The notes under the pieces: model-generated
Databases searched by the model: none
Seen by the model: only the letters and a program-made list of their open reading frames with translations
What the model was told of the DNA's origin: nothing
In this document: positions 17,177 through 25,900 of the stretch, in pieces
How the letters are laid out: the number at the start of each line of letters is the position of its first letter
Numbering within the stretch: the stretch's first letter is position 1
Source of the DNA: an uncultured Pelagibacteraceae bacterium
Lineage (GTDB): Bacteria; Pseudomonadota; Alphaproteobacteria; Pelagibacterales; Pelagibacteraceae
Direction: 5' to 3'
DNA length: 64,000 bases
Assembly: GCA_902628275.1 (NCBI GenBank)
Contig: CACOMI010000001.1
Span: forward strand, 87,226-151,225
Translations under genes and position numbers: made by a program

Positions 17177-18760
17177 TTAATATCCTTTTGCGTAACCATC
17201 TTTTCTAGGATCTGATCCACCTAAGAGATCACCTTCACTTCTATTTATTTTTATTGCTTGGCCACCACCATGTGTACCATCAAAATATTCTACATTATGA
17301 CCTAATTCTTTGAGGCCATGGAAAATTTCTTTATCAATAGTTTTTTCTAGTTTGTAAATATTATTAAAATGAAAAGCTCTTGGAAAACTCAAAGCTTCTT
17401 GTGGTCCCATCCCAAAATCAATCATATTATTTAAAACATGAACTTGACCCACTGGTTGATACTGTCCACCCATAACGCCATAACTTAAAGTTGCTTTGTT
17501 GTCTTTATCAATAACCATGCCAGGAATAATAGTATGTAACGGTCTTTTTAAGCCCGCAATACAGTTTGGATGTTCATGTTCTACTCTGAAATTTGTACCT
17601 CTATTATGTAAAAGTATTCCACTTTTATTTGTCGTAATACCTGATCCGAATACATAACAAACAGAATTGATTATTGATACACTATTCAAATCTTTATCTA
17701 CTACTGTTAGATATATTGTTTCTGGATGAGCTGGAATATTTAAGTCACCAACATCACTACATGAATTTAAACTAATTTTATTAAAAATTTCTTTAATATT
17801 TTTATCACTTAAAATTTCTTCTAAATTAAAGTTAACAAAATTTGGATCGCCTAAAATAGTTTCTTTAACTTTATAAGCTTGTTTTGTAACTTCTGCCTCA
17901 AGATGGAATCTTTCTGTACTATTTAATTTATAATTTTGAATATTTAGTTTTTCTAATAATTTCATCATAATCAATACTGTAACACCAGGACCATTGGGAG
18001 GGCATTGATGAATAAAATCACCCTTATAACTAGATTTGATTGTATCCGATCTTATTGTACTCTGTTTCGAAAAATCCTCAAAAGTATGTAAACCACCTAA
18101 TTCATTTAAAGTTTCAATTATATCTTTTGCGGTATCACCTTCATAAAATTCTTTACTTCCCTTTTTACTAATTGCTTCAAGTGTTTCCCCTAATGCAACA
18201 TTTTTCATTAATTCATTTTCTTGATAAGTACGACCATCTTTCAAAAAAATTTTTTTTGAATTTTCATTACCGTTGATTTTATTCAAGCTATTTTTCCATG
18301 CACTTGATACGACTTTAGTAACTTTGTGACCATTCTTTGCGATATCAATCGCACCTAAAAATAATTGCTCAAAATCTAGCTTACCAAACTCTTTGTGAAT
18401 TTTTTCCCAAGCATCCACTGCACCTGGAACCGTAACTGAATGTGGACTGGTTAGTCCAATTTTATCAATATTCTTATCTTTAAAAAAATTATAATTTAAT
18501 TTTTCTGGTGCTAGGCCTGATCCATTAAAAGATACTGGATCTTTTTTATCCATTTTGACTATTGCAAAGCAGTCGCCACCAATACTCGTTGCATTAGGTT
18601 CTACTACAGATAAAACAATCGAGGCAGCAATCGAAGCATCTACCGCATTTCCTCCCATTTTAAGAATTTTTAATGCTTCTTCTGTAGCTAAAGGATGTGA
18701 AGTTGCAGCCATTGCATTTGAAGAACGTGCATCTTTGTCTTTTGTTGATTGATTATTCAT
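17177..18760 (-). CDS. ggt: Gamma-glutamyltransferase family Ntn-hydrolase, no signal peptide
   Basis: Self-cleaving Ntn-hydrolase, 527 residues. Family features are GGNAVDASIAASIVLSVVEP (36-55), PPNGPGV (about 254-260) and the putative autocleavage Thr348 in PETIYLTVVD, which aligns with the catalytic threonine of E. coli Ggt. The C-terminal subunit shows GSGITTNKSGILLHNRG and GGQYQPVGQ. The N-terminus (MNNQSTKDKDARSSNA) has no export signal, whereas classical Ggt is periplasmic. It may therefore be a cytoplasmic acylase or gamma-glutamyl hydrolase. It leads the minus-strand operon, 29 bp from a divergent MFS permease. Confidence 0.85.
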   Translation of the reverse strand: MNNQSTKDKDARSSNAMAATSHPLATEEALKILKMGGNAVDASIAASIVLSVVEPNATSIGGDCFAIVKMDKKDPVSFNGSGLAPEKLNYNFFKDKNIDKIGLTSPHSVTVPGAVDAWEKIHKEFGKLDFEQLFLGAIDIAKNGHKVTKVVSSAWKNSLNKINGNENSKKIFLKDGRTYQENELMKNVALGETLEAISKKGSKEFYEGDTAKDIIETLNELGGLHTFEDFSKQSTIRSDTIKSSYKGDFIHQCPPNGPGVTVLIMMKLLEKLNIQNYKLNSTERFHLEAEVTKQAYKVKETILGDPNFVNFNLEEILSDKNIKEIFNKISLNSCSDVGDLNIPAHPETIYLTVVDKDLNSVSIINSVCYVFGSGITTNKSGILLHNRGTNFRVEHEHPNCIAGLKRPLHTIIPGMVIDKDNKATLSYGVMGGQYQPVGQVHVLNNMIDFGMGPQEALSFPRAFHFNNIYKLEKTIDKEIFHGLKELGHNVEYFDGTHGGGQAIKINRSEGDLLGGSDPRKDGYAKGY

Positions 18761-18789
18761 AGTAAAGATTAATTCTCAAAAATTTATAA

Positions 18790-20001
18790 ATGATTACTAA
18801 AGTAAATAAAAGCATTATCATATTTTGTGTTTTCGCCTTTGGATTTTTACTATCTAATCTGGTTAGATCTATAACTGCAACTTTAACTCCCGTTCTAACC
18901 TCTGAGTTTGATTTAACTGCAGGAAATCTGGGATTATTGGCAGGGGGCTACTTTATTGGTTTTTCGATAATGCAAATTCCTGTCGGGCTTTTATTAGATA
19001 AAATTGGTCCAAAAAAGGTAATTGGTTGTTTTTTAATGATAGCATTGATTGGAACAATATCATTTGCACTCGCAAAAAGTTTTACTGGATTATTTATATC
19101 TAGAGTATTTATTGGTGTAGGGGTAAGTGCTTGCATGATGGGTCCCCTCACTGGATATAGAGTATGGTTTGCAGAAAAATACCAACAGAGAGCTAATTCT
19201 TGGATGTTGATGGTAGCAAATATTGGATTTGTATCGTCAACTTTACCTGTTCAAATACTACTTCCATATATAGGATGGAGATGGATCTTTATTTTAATAG
19301 CTATACTTATTTTATTTAGCATAATTTTAATTTTTTTGTTTATTCCTAGTTGGGAGCAAAAAGAAAACACCTCAATAAAATCTGAGAAAGAGTCATTAAG
19401 TCAAATTTGGAAAAATAAATTTTTTATAAGCATGATTCCTTTGGCATTTATTAATTATGGAGGTATTCAAGCAATTCAAACTTTATGGGCTGGTCCTTGG
19501 ATGTTAAATATTACAGGTTACACGCCCCTTCAAAGTGCTACCGGTTTATTTTGGATAAATATTACTATGTTAATTTCATATTTTATTTGGGGATATATTT
19601 TACCAAAAATTTCAGATTATGGCATAAGTAGTATTAAATTAATTAAGCTAGGTTTACCAATAAGTTACTTTTCATTATTTTTGATAATTTATTTCGGTAA
19701 TAATGCAGGAGCATTCTTATTTACAATATATATCATGACATCAATTGTTATTTCTTTAACACAGCCAGCAATTGCGCTAAATTTTTCAAAAAATCTAGCT
19801 GGCAAATCTCTTACTTCATTCAATGTATTTCTTTTTTCTGGAACTTTTTTTGTTCAGTGGGGTATAGGGTTAGTTATTGATTTATGTAATAATAAAGGAT
19901 TTGATATTTTAAGTAGTTATAGAATTTCATTTTCGATCTTTTTATTTCTATGTGTACTAAGTTATATTTTCTTTATCTATTTAAATAAAAATGAAAATTA
20001 A
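18790..20001 (+). CDS. Major facilitator superfamily transporter
   Basis: Membrane permease of 403 residues with about twelve hydrophobic helices. It has the MFS loop 2-3 motif in the form GLLLDKIGPKK (near 66-76) and a central polar loop (about 195-210). The N-terminal domain begins LVRSITATLTPVLTSEF, as in small-solute or nitrate/organic-anion type MFS proteins. It is divergent from the gamma-glutamyltransferase operon across only 29 bp and may import that operon's substrate, which is an inference. It overlaps the downstream hydrolase gene by 11 bp. Confidence 0.85.
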   Translation: MITKVNKSIIIFCVFAFGFLLSNLVRSITATLTPVLTSEFDLTAGNLGLLAGGYFIGFSIMQIPVGLLLDKIGPKKVIGCFLMIALIGTISFALAKSFTGLFISRVFIGVGVSACMMGPLTGYRVWFAEKYQQRANSWMLMVANIGFVSSTLPVQILLPYIGWRWIFILIAILILFSIILIFLFIPSWEQKENTSIKSEKESLSQIWKNKFFISMIPLAFINYGGIQAIQTLWAGPWMLNITGYTPLQSATGLFWINITMLISYFIWGYILPKISDYGISSIKLIKLGLPISYFSLFLIIYFGNNAGAFLFTIYIMTSIVISLTQPAIALNFSKNLAGKSLTSFNVFLFSGTFFVQWGIGLVIDLCNNKGFDILSSYRISFSIFLFLCVLSYIFFIYLNKNEN

Positions 20002-20809
20002 TAAAAAAATGACATTAACTAATATATTTTTGTTTATATTTGCAATATATACTTTGATTTGTATTTTTCTTTTCTTTTATCAAAGAAATTTAATGTACCA
20101 TCCAGAAGAGAATAATTATTTTGGAGATAATTTAGAAGTTACCATTGAAAAAGTTAGTATCGAAACAACAGATGATATTAATCTTTTAGGTTGGTTTCAC
20201 AAAAAAGATTTAAAAAACCATAAAACAATTGTTTATTTTCATGGTAATGCGGGAAAACTTGAAAATAGGATACATAAATTAAATCATTTTAGAGATATGG
20301 ATGTTAATTTTTTAATTATCGCTTGGAGAGGTTTTAGCGGAAATGAAGGAAAGCCCACTGAAGAAGGTCTTTATATAGATGGTATGAGTGCAATTAATTG
20401 GCTGAAAAAAAAAGGCCTTAAAGAAGAAGATATAATTCTTTATGGAGAGTCATTGGGAACTGGAATCGCAACTCAAATTGCTCAGAATAAAAATTTTGCT
20501 GGAATAATCTTAGAAACACCTTTTACATCAATGGTAGAGGCTGCAAAAAATTTTTATCCTTATATCCCTGTAGGTTTAATTTTAAAAGATAAGTATGAAA
20601 ATAATGAAAAAATTAAAAACATTAATATTCCAATATTAGTAATGCATGGGGAGGCTGATCAAATAGTTCCATTTTGGATGGGTAAAAAAATTTTTAATTT
20701 AGCAAATGAACCTAAATATTCATATTTTACCAAATATGACGATCATATGATGGAATATGATGATAAACTTGTATTAGCTCTTAAGTCATTTGTTGATAGT
20801 TTAAATTAA
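19991..20809 (+). CDS. Membrane-anchored alpha/beta hydrolase (ABHD13/Bem46-like)
   Basis: Hydrolase of 272 residues with one N-terminal membrane anchor (about 10-30) and an alpha/beta domain facing the periplasm or cytosol. The oxyanion motif is HGNAG (84-88), nucleophile Ser154 sits in GESLG, Asp223 in GEADQIVP and His252 in DDHMMEYDD. The pattern fits the Bem46/ABHD13 branch, whose natural substrates are mostly undefined. It overlaps the MFS gene by 11 bp and is probably co-transcribed with it. Confidence 0.85.
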   Translation: MKINKKMTLTNIFLFIFAIYTLICIFLFFYQRNLMYHPEENNYFGDNLEVTIEKVSIETTDDINLLGWFHKKDLKNHKTIVYFHGNAGKLENRIHKLNHFRDMDVNFLIIAWRGFSGNEGKPTEEGLYIDGMSAINWLKKKGLKEEDIILYGESLGTGIATQIAQNKNFAGIILETPFTSMVEAAKNFYPYIPVGLILKDKYENNEKIKNINIPILVMHGEADQIVPFWMGKKIFNLANEPKYSYFTKYDDHMMEYDDKLVLALKSFVDSLN

Positions 20810-20857
20810 GCCACAATCTAAACAAAGATAATTCGAATTTTTTTCTTAAATTTTTTT

Positions 20858-21421
20858 ATGAAAAATTTTTTCATATTTTTTTTTATACTGTTTTCTTTTT
20901 ATAATTTATTAAATGCCAAAGAAAATTTAGCATCTGTAGATAGCCTTTTTCATATCGATCAAATGAATTCACATGATGAAAATTTTGCATTATATTTTAA
21001 AACACGTGAAAAAGCTGTTTTAGCTCGAGGAGAAAATTCAAATTATATTAATGATTTTCCAAAGGATCTTTATATTTATAATTACAAAACAAAAGAGTCT
21101 TTACCATTAATTTCCTATGAATGGTTTCCTAAAACGGCCAAGCATTTTTTGGGGGAGTATGATTTTCCTGTTTTCCCAGACGACTTTGCATATTATCTCT
21201 TAAAAGATAATAAAACTTTAGTCATGATTAGTGCTGTCAAAAGTTTAAAGGCTAATTTCAAATTTGATATTATTGAAAGAAAATTAGAGCTTTATCCTGT
21301 AAATGGCAAATTTGATTTTATTATTTCTTCAATAGCTAAGAATTGTGGACATTATGAATTTAAAGAAAATTATAAATGTAGTTTTTATAAACCTTTAATT
21401 TCTAGTAACTTAATTAACTAA
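20858..21421 (+). CDS. Exported protein of unknown function
   Basis: 187 residues with a Sec-type signal peptide: MKNFFIF start, a Phe-rich hydrophobic core and probable cleavage near LLNAKE (about 18-21). The mature part has four cysteine-free segments followed by two cysteines near the C-terminus (NCGHYEF and YKCSFYK), which could form a disulfide. I do not recognise a family. It lies 48 bp after the hydrolase gene and its stop overlaps the convergent ftsY stop by 8 bp. Confidence 0.65.
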   Translation: MKNFFIFFFILFSFYNLLNAKENLASVDSLFHIDQMNSHDENFALYFKTREKAVLARGENSNYINDFPKDLYIYNYKTKESLPLISYEWFPKTAKHFLGEYDFPVFPDDFAYYLLKDNKTLVMISAVKSLKANFKFDIIERKLELYPVNGKFDFIISSIAKNCGHYEFKENYKCSFYKPLISSNLIN

Positions 21422-22331
21422 TTTGAGTGAAGGCCTCTGCAAATTTTTCAGCTTCAAAAATTTGTAAATCGTCTTCTTTTTCACCTAATCCAAGAGCAAT
21501 AATTGGTAGCTTATATTTTTTAGCAACAGCTAAAAGAATACCTCCTTTTGCTGTGCCATCTAATTTTGTCATAATAAGACCAGTTATTGGAATAATTTTA
21601 TTAAATTCTTCAACTTGATTAATTACATTTTGACCCGAAGTTGCATCCAAAACTAAAATAACATCATGTGGAGCATCAGGATCAATTTTTTTAGTAACGT
21701 TTGCAATTTTTTTATATTCCTCCATCAAATTTTTTTTGTTTTGTAATCTTCCAGCTGTATCAATTAAAACCTGATTAAAATTATTTTTTAATGCTTCTTC
21801 AATGGCCTTGTAAGCGACTGATGCAGGATCAGAGCCTTGAGATGATTTTGTAATTTGAACATCAACTTTGTTTGCCCAATTTTCAAGTTGTTCTATAGCT
21901 GCCGCTCTAAAAGTATCTGATGCAGCAAGCATTACTTTGTTTCCATTACCCTTTAATATTTTACTTATTTTTCCAATAGTAGTTGTTTTTCCAACCCCGT
22001 TGACACCTGAAATTAATGTTGCATTTAATTTTTCTTTTTTTTTGAAGAATTCAATATTTTCCAATGGCTTCATTATTGAAATAATATAATTTTTTAAAAT
22101 ATTATTTATTTCTTCGGTTAAATTTTTATTAGGATCAATTTTTGTTTGAGAAATTATTTCTCTTATTTCTGAAGCCGAAACAATACCAACATCTGATTGA
22201 ATTAAGTAATCTTCAATTTTGTCTAATGTTTTGTCATCTATCTCTTTTTTTACAACTATATCTCTTAAACCCGTTGTAAAAGCTGAGGCACTCTTTTTAA
22301 AACCTGATTTAAATTTTTCAAAAATTCCCAT
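21414..22331 (-). CDS. ftsY: Signal recognition particle receptor FtsY
   Basis: SRP receptor GTPase, 305 residues, which docks ribosome-SRP complexes at the inner membrane. The N domain (about 1-95) is followed by the G domain: GVNGVGKTTT (109-118, G1), DTFRAAA (G2), DTAGR (G3), TKLDGTAKGG (G4) and the closing GLGE. There is almost none of the acidic A domain found in E. coli FtsY; the protein begins at an amphipathic lipid-binding helix (MGIFEKFKSGFKK). It overlaps dapF by one base and lies about 1 kb from ffh, its partner. Confidence 0.95.
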   Translation of the reverse strand: MGIFEKFKSGFKKSASAFTTGLRDIVVKKEIDDKTLDKIEDYLIQSDVGIVSASEIREIISQTKIDPNKNLTEEINNILKNYIISIMKPLENIEFFKKKEKLNATLISGVNGVGKTTTIGKISKILKGNGNKVMLAASDTFRAAAIEQLENWANKVDVQITKSSQGSDPASVAYKAIEEALKNNFNQVLIDTAGRLQNKKNLMEEYKKIANVTKKIDPDAPHDVILVLDATSGQNVINQVEEFNKIIPITGLIMTKLDGTAKGGILLAVAKKYKLPIIALGLGEKEDDLQIFEAEKFAEAFTQIS

Positions 22332-23155
22332 TAAATTTTAAAATTTATCTCTTCAATATCTGAAACTGGTCCTTTCATATGAACGCTATTATTTTCATCA
22401 ATTGAAATATTCAATCTACCTGTAGAAAATTCAATATCAACTTTATCATTTACCAGTCCATTTTGTTTTGCAGCAAAAGCTGTTGCACAAGCTGCTGTTC
22501 CACAAGCTTTGGTAAGTCCAGCTCCTCTTTCCCACACTCTAACTTTTACCAATGCTTTATTAACAACAGTTGCTAAAGTAACATTACATTTTTCTGGGAA
22601 TAGAGAGTGGTTTTCAATTTCTGGTCCAATTTTTTCAATTTCAAAATTTTCATTATTATCAACAAAAAAAATTATATGCGGGTTTCCAACATTTACAGCA
22701 GTCCCACCAGAAAATTCGTTATTATTTTTGTCAAAAATTTTAATTCCTAAATTATTAGTGTTTAATTCTTTAGATAAAGGAATCTCATCCCATTTTGTTT
22801 TTGCAATACCTATTTCTGTAGAAACTATTTTTTTTCCAACAATATTTGATTTTAATTTGCCAGATAAGGTTGTTAGGACAATTTCTTTTTTGTTATTTTC
22901 TTTGCCTAACAAATCAGCAATACATCGTGTACCATTTCCACACGCACCAGACATTCCTCCATCTGAATTATAAAATTCTAGCGAAGCGTCTGATTCATCA
23001 TTTTTTTTAATTAATATTAATTGGTCACAACCAATAAATTTTCTGTCACAAATTTTAACTATTTGCTCTTTCGTCAAATTTGTAATTGTTTGTCTATTAT
23101 CTATGATGACAAAATCATTACCTAAACCGTCCATTTTAAATGCTTTAATATCCAT
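22331..23155 (-). CDS. dapF: Diaminopimelate epimerase
   Basis: Interconverts LL- and meso-diaminopimelate in lysine and peptidoglycan synthesis; cytoplasmic and cofactor independent. The two catalytic cysteines are visible: Cys72 in MSGACGNGTRC and Cys218 in LTKACGTAACA. Substrate-binding blocks MDGLGNDF (8-15) and VNVGNPH (154-160) are present. Length is 274, as in the family. It is transcribed with ftsY away from the structured ffh leader, a common dapF-ftsY association in Alphaproteobacteria. Confidence 0.96.
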   Translation of the reverse strand: MDIKAFKMDGLGNDFVIIDNRQTITNLTKEQIVKICDRKFIGCDQLILIKKNDESDASLEFYNSDGGMSGACGNGTRCIADLLGKENNKKEIVLTTLSGKLKSNIVGKKIVSTEIGIAKTKWDEIPLSKELNTNNLGIKIFDKNNNEFSGGTAVNVGNPHIIFFVDNNENFEIEKIGPEIENHSLFPEKCNVTLATVVNKALVKVRVWERGAGLTKACGTAACATAFAAKQNGLVNDKVDIEFSTGRLNISIDENNSVHMKGPVSDIEEINFKI

Positions 23156-23204
23156 ATATTTATGTTTAACTTATTTATTGACTTTTTGAACCTCTATTAT
23201 AGGT

Positions 23205-23312
23205 TGATGCCGTTTCCGCAAAAACATTAGCTTTGCGGTGTCTTTGGGAACAAAGAGATCGACACTAGTCAGCGAGGGTTCGCCCACTAGTGCGTTATTG
23301 CTATGCGTAATA
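23205..23312 (+). promoter_or_regulatory. Structured RNA leader upstream of ffh (ffh motif)
   Basis: A GC-richer island in the 160-bp gap before ffh. Hairpin 1 pairs CCGCAAA (23216-23222) with TTTGCGG (23232-23238). Hairpin 2 pairs TTTG with CAAA around a GGAA loop (23243-23254), extendable by GTGTC/GACAC. Hairpin 3 pairs CACTAGT (23263-23269) with ACTAGTG (23286-23292) around an inner GGG-TTCG-CCC. Comparative work on Ca. P. ubique reported a likely cis-regulatory RNA before the SRP protein gene; position and character fit it. The consensus SRP RNA loop was not found, so this is not called 4.5S RNA. Confidence 0.75.
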
Positions 23313-23315
23313 AAT

Positions 23316-24674
23316 ATGTTTGAAAATTTAACAAATAAATTTGAAGAAATTTTTTCTTCTCTGAAAAAAGCACCTTCACTTGATGAAGCTCAAGTAGACG
23401 AAGGTTTAAGAGGCATTAGGCAAGCCTTGCTTGAAGCCGACGTCTCTTTAGATGTTGCAAAAGATTTTATTGAAAAAGTTAAGCCAAAAGCGCTAGGCCA
23501 AGAGATTATAAGGTCTACCTCCCCTGGGGATATGGTCGTTAAAATTGTTTATGATGAGCTTGTAGACTTACTAGGTGCAACAAATAATGATGTAAACCTA
23601 AACGCAGTACCACCTGTGCCAATGATGTTAGTTGGATTACAAGGTTCTGGTAAAACAACAACAACAGCAAAATTAGCAAAATTTTTAGAAAATGATAAAA
23701 AGAAAAAAGTAATGATGGTCAGTTTAGATATTTACAGACCAGCTGCACAAGAACAACTTAGATTTTTAGGAGAACAGAATAATATTTTAACTTTACCTAT
23801 CATAGAAGGTCAGCAACCTGCCGATATTTGTAGAAGGGCAATAAGTGCTGCTAATTTAAATGGAGCTGAAATAATTTTATTTGATACTGCTGGTAGAACT
23901 CAAATCGACTTGCAAATGATGAGTGAGATTAAGCAAATTGAAGCTGTTATTAATCCAACGGAAACTTTCTTAGTTGCAGACTCTCTAACAGGTCAAGTTG
24001 CTGCCTCAGTGGCAAAAGAATTTAAAAATACAGTTAATTTATCTGGAATTATTTTAACTAGGGCTGATGGTGATGCAAGAGGTGGAGCTGCAGTGAGTAT
24101 GAAATATGTGTCTAACGTTCCAATCAAATTTTTAGGTATAGGAGAAAAGATAGATAATCTTGAAGTATTCCATCCAGATAGAATTGCAAACAGAATACTT
24201 GGTATGGGCGATATTGTATCTCTTGTAGAAAAGGCGGCACAAGATTTAGGAGAAGAAAATCTCAAAAAAGCAGAAGAAAATTTAAAAAAAGGTCAATTCT
24301 CTATGGAAGATTATTTATCTCAATTAAGACAAATGAAAAAAATGGGCGGTATTGAGGGAATTATGTCTTTTATGCCAGGTGTTTCTAAAATTAAATCTCA
24401 AATGGATTCGGCGGGAATTGATGAAAGTATAATTACAAAAAATGAGGCTATTATTTTATCAATGACAAAAAAAGAGAGAGAGAACCCAAAAATAATAGAT
24501 GGTTCTAGAAAAAAAAGAATTGCTAATGGCTCTGGCACAGATCCGGCCACTATCAATAAATTGCTTAAGCAATTTAAAATGATGTCTGAAATGATGAAAA
24601 AGATGTCAAAAGGAAATCTGAAAGGTATGTCTGATAAAGGTATACCGCCAGAGCTATTTAACCAATTAAAGTAA
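23316..24674 (+). CDS. ffh: Signal recognition particle protein Ffh
   Basis: SRP GTPase that binds signal peptides and 4.5S RNA, 452 residues from ATG 23316 ([13 protein letters not shown]). The N domain includes [11 protein letters not shown] (37-47); the G domain has [10 protein letters not shown] (107-116), DTAGRTQID and [10 protein letters not shown]; the Met-rich M domain ends near [15 protein letters not shown] and [10 protein letters not shown]. The frame is open further upstream, but that extension runs through the structured leader and does not resemble Ffh, so it was rejected. rpsP follows after 14 bp. Confidence 0.96.
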   Translation: MFENLTNKFEEIFSSLKKAPSLDEAQVDEGLRGIRQALLEADVSLDVAKDFIEKVKPKALGQEIIRSTSPGDMVVKIVYDELVDLLGATNNDVNLNAVPPVPMMLVGLQGSGKTTTTAKLAKFLENDKKKKVMMVSLDIYRPAAQEQLRFLGEQNNILTLPIIEGQQPADICRRAISAANLNGAEIILFDTAGRTQIDLQMMSEIKQIEAVINPTETFLVADSLTGQVAASVAKEFKNTVNLSGIILTRADGDARGGAAVSMKYVSNVPIKFLGIGEKIDNLEVFHPDRIANRILGMGDIVSLVEKAAQDLGEENLKKAEENLKKGQFSMEDYLSQLRQMKKMGGIEGIMSFMPGVSKIKSQMDSAGIDESIITKNEAIILSMTKKERENPKIIDGSRKKRIANGSGTDPATINKLLKQFKMMSEMMKKMSKGNLKGMSDKGIPPELFNQLK

Positions 24675-24688
24675 AAAAAGGAGAAAAA

Positions 24689-25138
24689 ATGTTAAAATTA
24701 AGATTATCAAGAGGTGGAACAAAAAAACGTCCTGTTTATAAAGTTGTTGTTGCCGACAGTCGTTTTGCAAGGGATGGAAGATTCATAGAAAAGGTAGGTT
24801 TCTTCAATCCTCTATTACCAAAAGAAAAAAAAGAGAGAGTGGGCTTAGAAGCTGAAAGAATTAAATATTGGCTTGGTCAAGGAGCTCAACCAACAACTAG
24901 AGTAGCAAGAATTTTAGGTGAGAACGAATTAATGCCTATGCCTGCAAATGGAAATAATCCAAATAAAGCAGTGCCAAAAAAAGAGAGAAACAAGAAAGAA
25001 GAGGATAATAAAGAAGCTCCAAAAGCAGAAGCAGCTCCAGCAGAAGCAGCTCTTAAGGAAGAAGCCCCTAAAGAAGAAGCCCCTAAAGAAGCAGCTCCAA
25101 AAGCAGAAGCAGCTCCAAAGGAAGAAGCCCCTAAATAA
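24689..25138 (+). CDS. rpsP: 30S ribosomal protein S16 with Ala/Glu/Pro/Lys repeat tail
   Basis: Small-subunit protein S16, 149 residues where typical S16 has about 80-90. The start follows a good AAGGAG site ([17 protein letters not shown]). The conserved core ends near residue 83. A low-complexity tail of [13 protein letters not shown] units follows. The stop at 25136-25138 interrupts this repeat: the same frame continues for 14 more repeat-like codons to a second stop at 25183, just before trmD. A GAA-to-TAA change would explain this. The core function is secure; the tail role is unknown. Confidence 0.95.
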   Translation: MLKLRLSRGGTKKRPVYKVVVADSRFARDGRFIEKVGFFNPLLPKEKKERVGLEAERIKYWLGQGAQPTTRVARILGENELMPMPANGNNPNKAVPKKERNKKEEDNKEAPKAEAAPAEAALKEEAPKEEAPKEAAPKAEAAPKEEAPK

Positions 25139-25174
25139 GAAGCTCCAAAAGCAGAAGCAGCTCCAGGAGAGGAA
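25013..25174 (+). repeat. Imperfect tandem repeat encoding the S16 tail
   Basis: Units such as GAAGAAGCCCCTAAA and GAAGCAGCTCCAAAA recur with small changes, all in the rpsP frame, and run past the present stop codon. Slippage-prone short repeats like these can expand, contract or be mis-assembled. Confidence 0.85.
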
Positions 25175-25183
25175 AAAAAATAA
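25139..25183 (+). pseudogene. Remnant of the S16 tail after a nonsense codon
   Basis: In frame with rpsP, directly after its TAA, lie codons for [14 protein letters not shown] and then a second TAA at 25181-25183. The stop aligns with a GAA codon in the preceding repeat unit. It may be a recent truncation of the tail, or a sequencing error. Confidence 0.65.
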
Positions 25184-25197
25184 TTTAAAGATTATTT

Positions 25198-25884
25198 ATG
25201 TGGCAAGCTCAAGTGTTTACACTTTATCCAGAGGTTTTTCCCGGCCCTTTATCTAAAGGACTTTATGGAAAAGCTTTATCAAATAATTTATGGAAACTAA
25301 AAGTTGTAAACATAAGAGATGCAGCTGATGACAAACATAAAACAGTAGATGATACACCTTATGGAGGTGGTTCTGGTATGTTGTTAAAAGCAGATGTTCT
25401 TGCAAAGTCTTTAGACGAAAATAAAAATGAGAATGAGAGAATCTTATACTTGTCACCAAAAGGAAAAAAATTCGATCAAAATTTAGCAAAAGAGCTAGCT
25501 AATGAAAAATCATTGTCAATAATTTGTGGTCATTTTGAAGGTGTAGATGAGAGAATACTTTCAACAAGAAAGATTGAGGAGATTAGTATTGGAGATTATG
25601 TTCTGTCAGGTGGAGAGTCGGCAGCATATGTAGTAATAGATAGCATTTTAAGATTATTGCCAGGTGTATTAGGAAATGAAAACTCTAAATTAGATGAAAC
25701 CTTTGAAAATGGTCTTCTAGAGTACCCTCAATATACAAAACCTCAAGTTTGGGAGGAAAAAGCCGTACCAGACGTACTATTATCAGGGGATCATAATAAA
25801 ATTAAACACTGGCGTTTATCTCAATCTGAGGCTATAACACGCGACCGAAGACCAGATTTATGGGAAAAATATAAGAAAAATTAA
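25198..25884 (+). CDS. trmD: tRNA (guanine-37-N1)-methyltransferase
   Basis: SPOUT-class enzyme that methylates G37 next to the anticodon and prevents frameshifting; 228 residues, cytoplasmic dimer. Start [16 protein letters not shown] is typical. Motifs [11 protein letters not shown] (about 55-66), [12 protein letters not shown] and [13 protein letters not shown] (about 131-143) form the trefoil knot and AdoMet site. It lies in the classical order rpsP-trmD-rplS; rimM, usually between rpsP and trmD, is absent here. Confidence 0.96.
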   Translation: MWQAQVFTLYPEVFPGPLSKGLYGKALSNNLWKLKVVNIRDAADDKHKTVDDTPYGGGSGMLLKADVLAKSLDENKNENERILYLSPKGKKFDQNLAKELANEKSLSIICGHFEGVDERILSTRKIEEISIGDYVLSGGESAAYVVIDSILRLLPGVLGNENSKLDETFENGLLEYPQYTKPQVWEEKAVPDVLLSGDHNKIKHWRLSQSEAITRDRRPDLWEKYKKN

Positions 25885-25900
25885 CTTGATAAACATTAAC

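Noticed and set aside
22509-22973. 154-codon plus-strand open frame
   Set aside because: Antisense to dapF, with no start context and no family features.
23178-23200. Promoter TTGACT ... TATTAT before the ffh leader
   Set aside because: Both boxes look good but only 11 bp separate them, too short for a normal sigma-70 promoter.
23205-23312. 4.5S (SRP) RNA gene before ffh
   Set aside because: No consensus SRP loop (the GGTCAGG / AGCAGCC pairing with a capped GGAA loop) could be found; position and character fit the ffh cis-regulatory motif better.
23238-23315. N-terminal extension of Ffh by 26 codons from an upstream alternative start
   Set aside because: It runs through the structured leader, its sequence is unlike Ffh, and the ATG at 23316 gives the normal N-terminus.
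24948-25256. Lys/Gln-rich frame over the rpsP tail and start of trmD
   Set aside because: It is the +1 frame of the repetitive rpsP tail; repeats keep any frame open.
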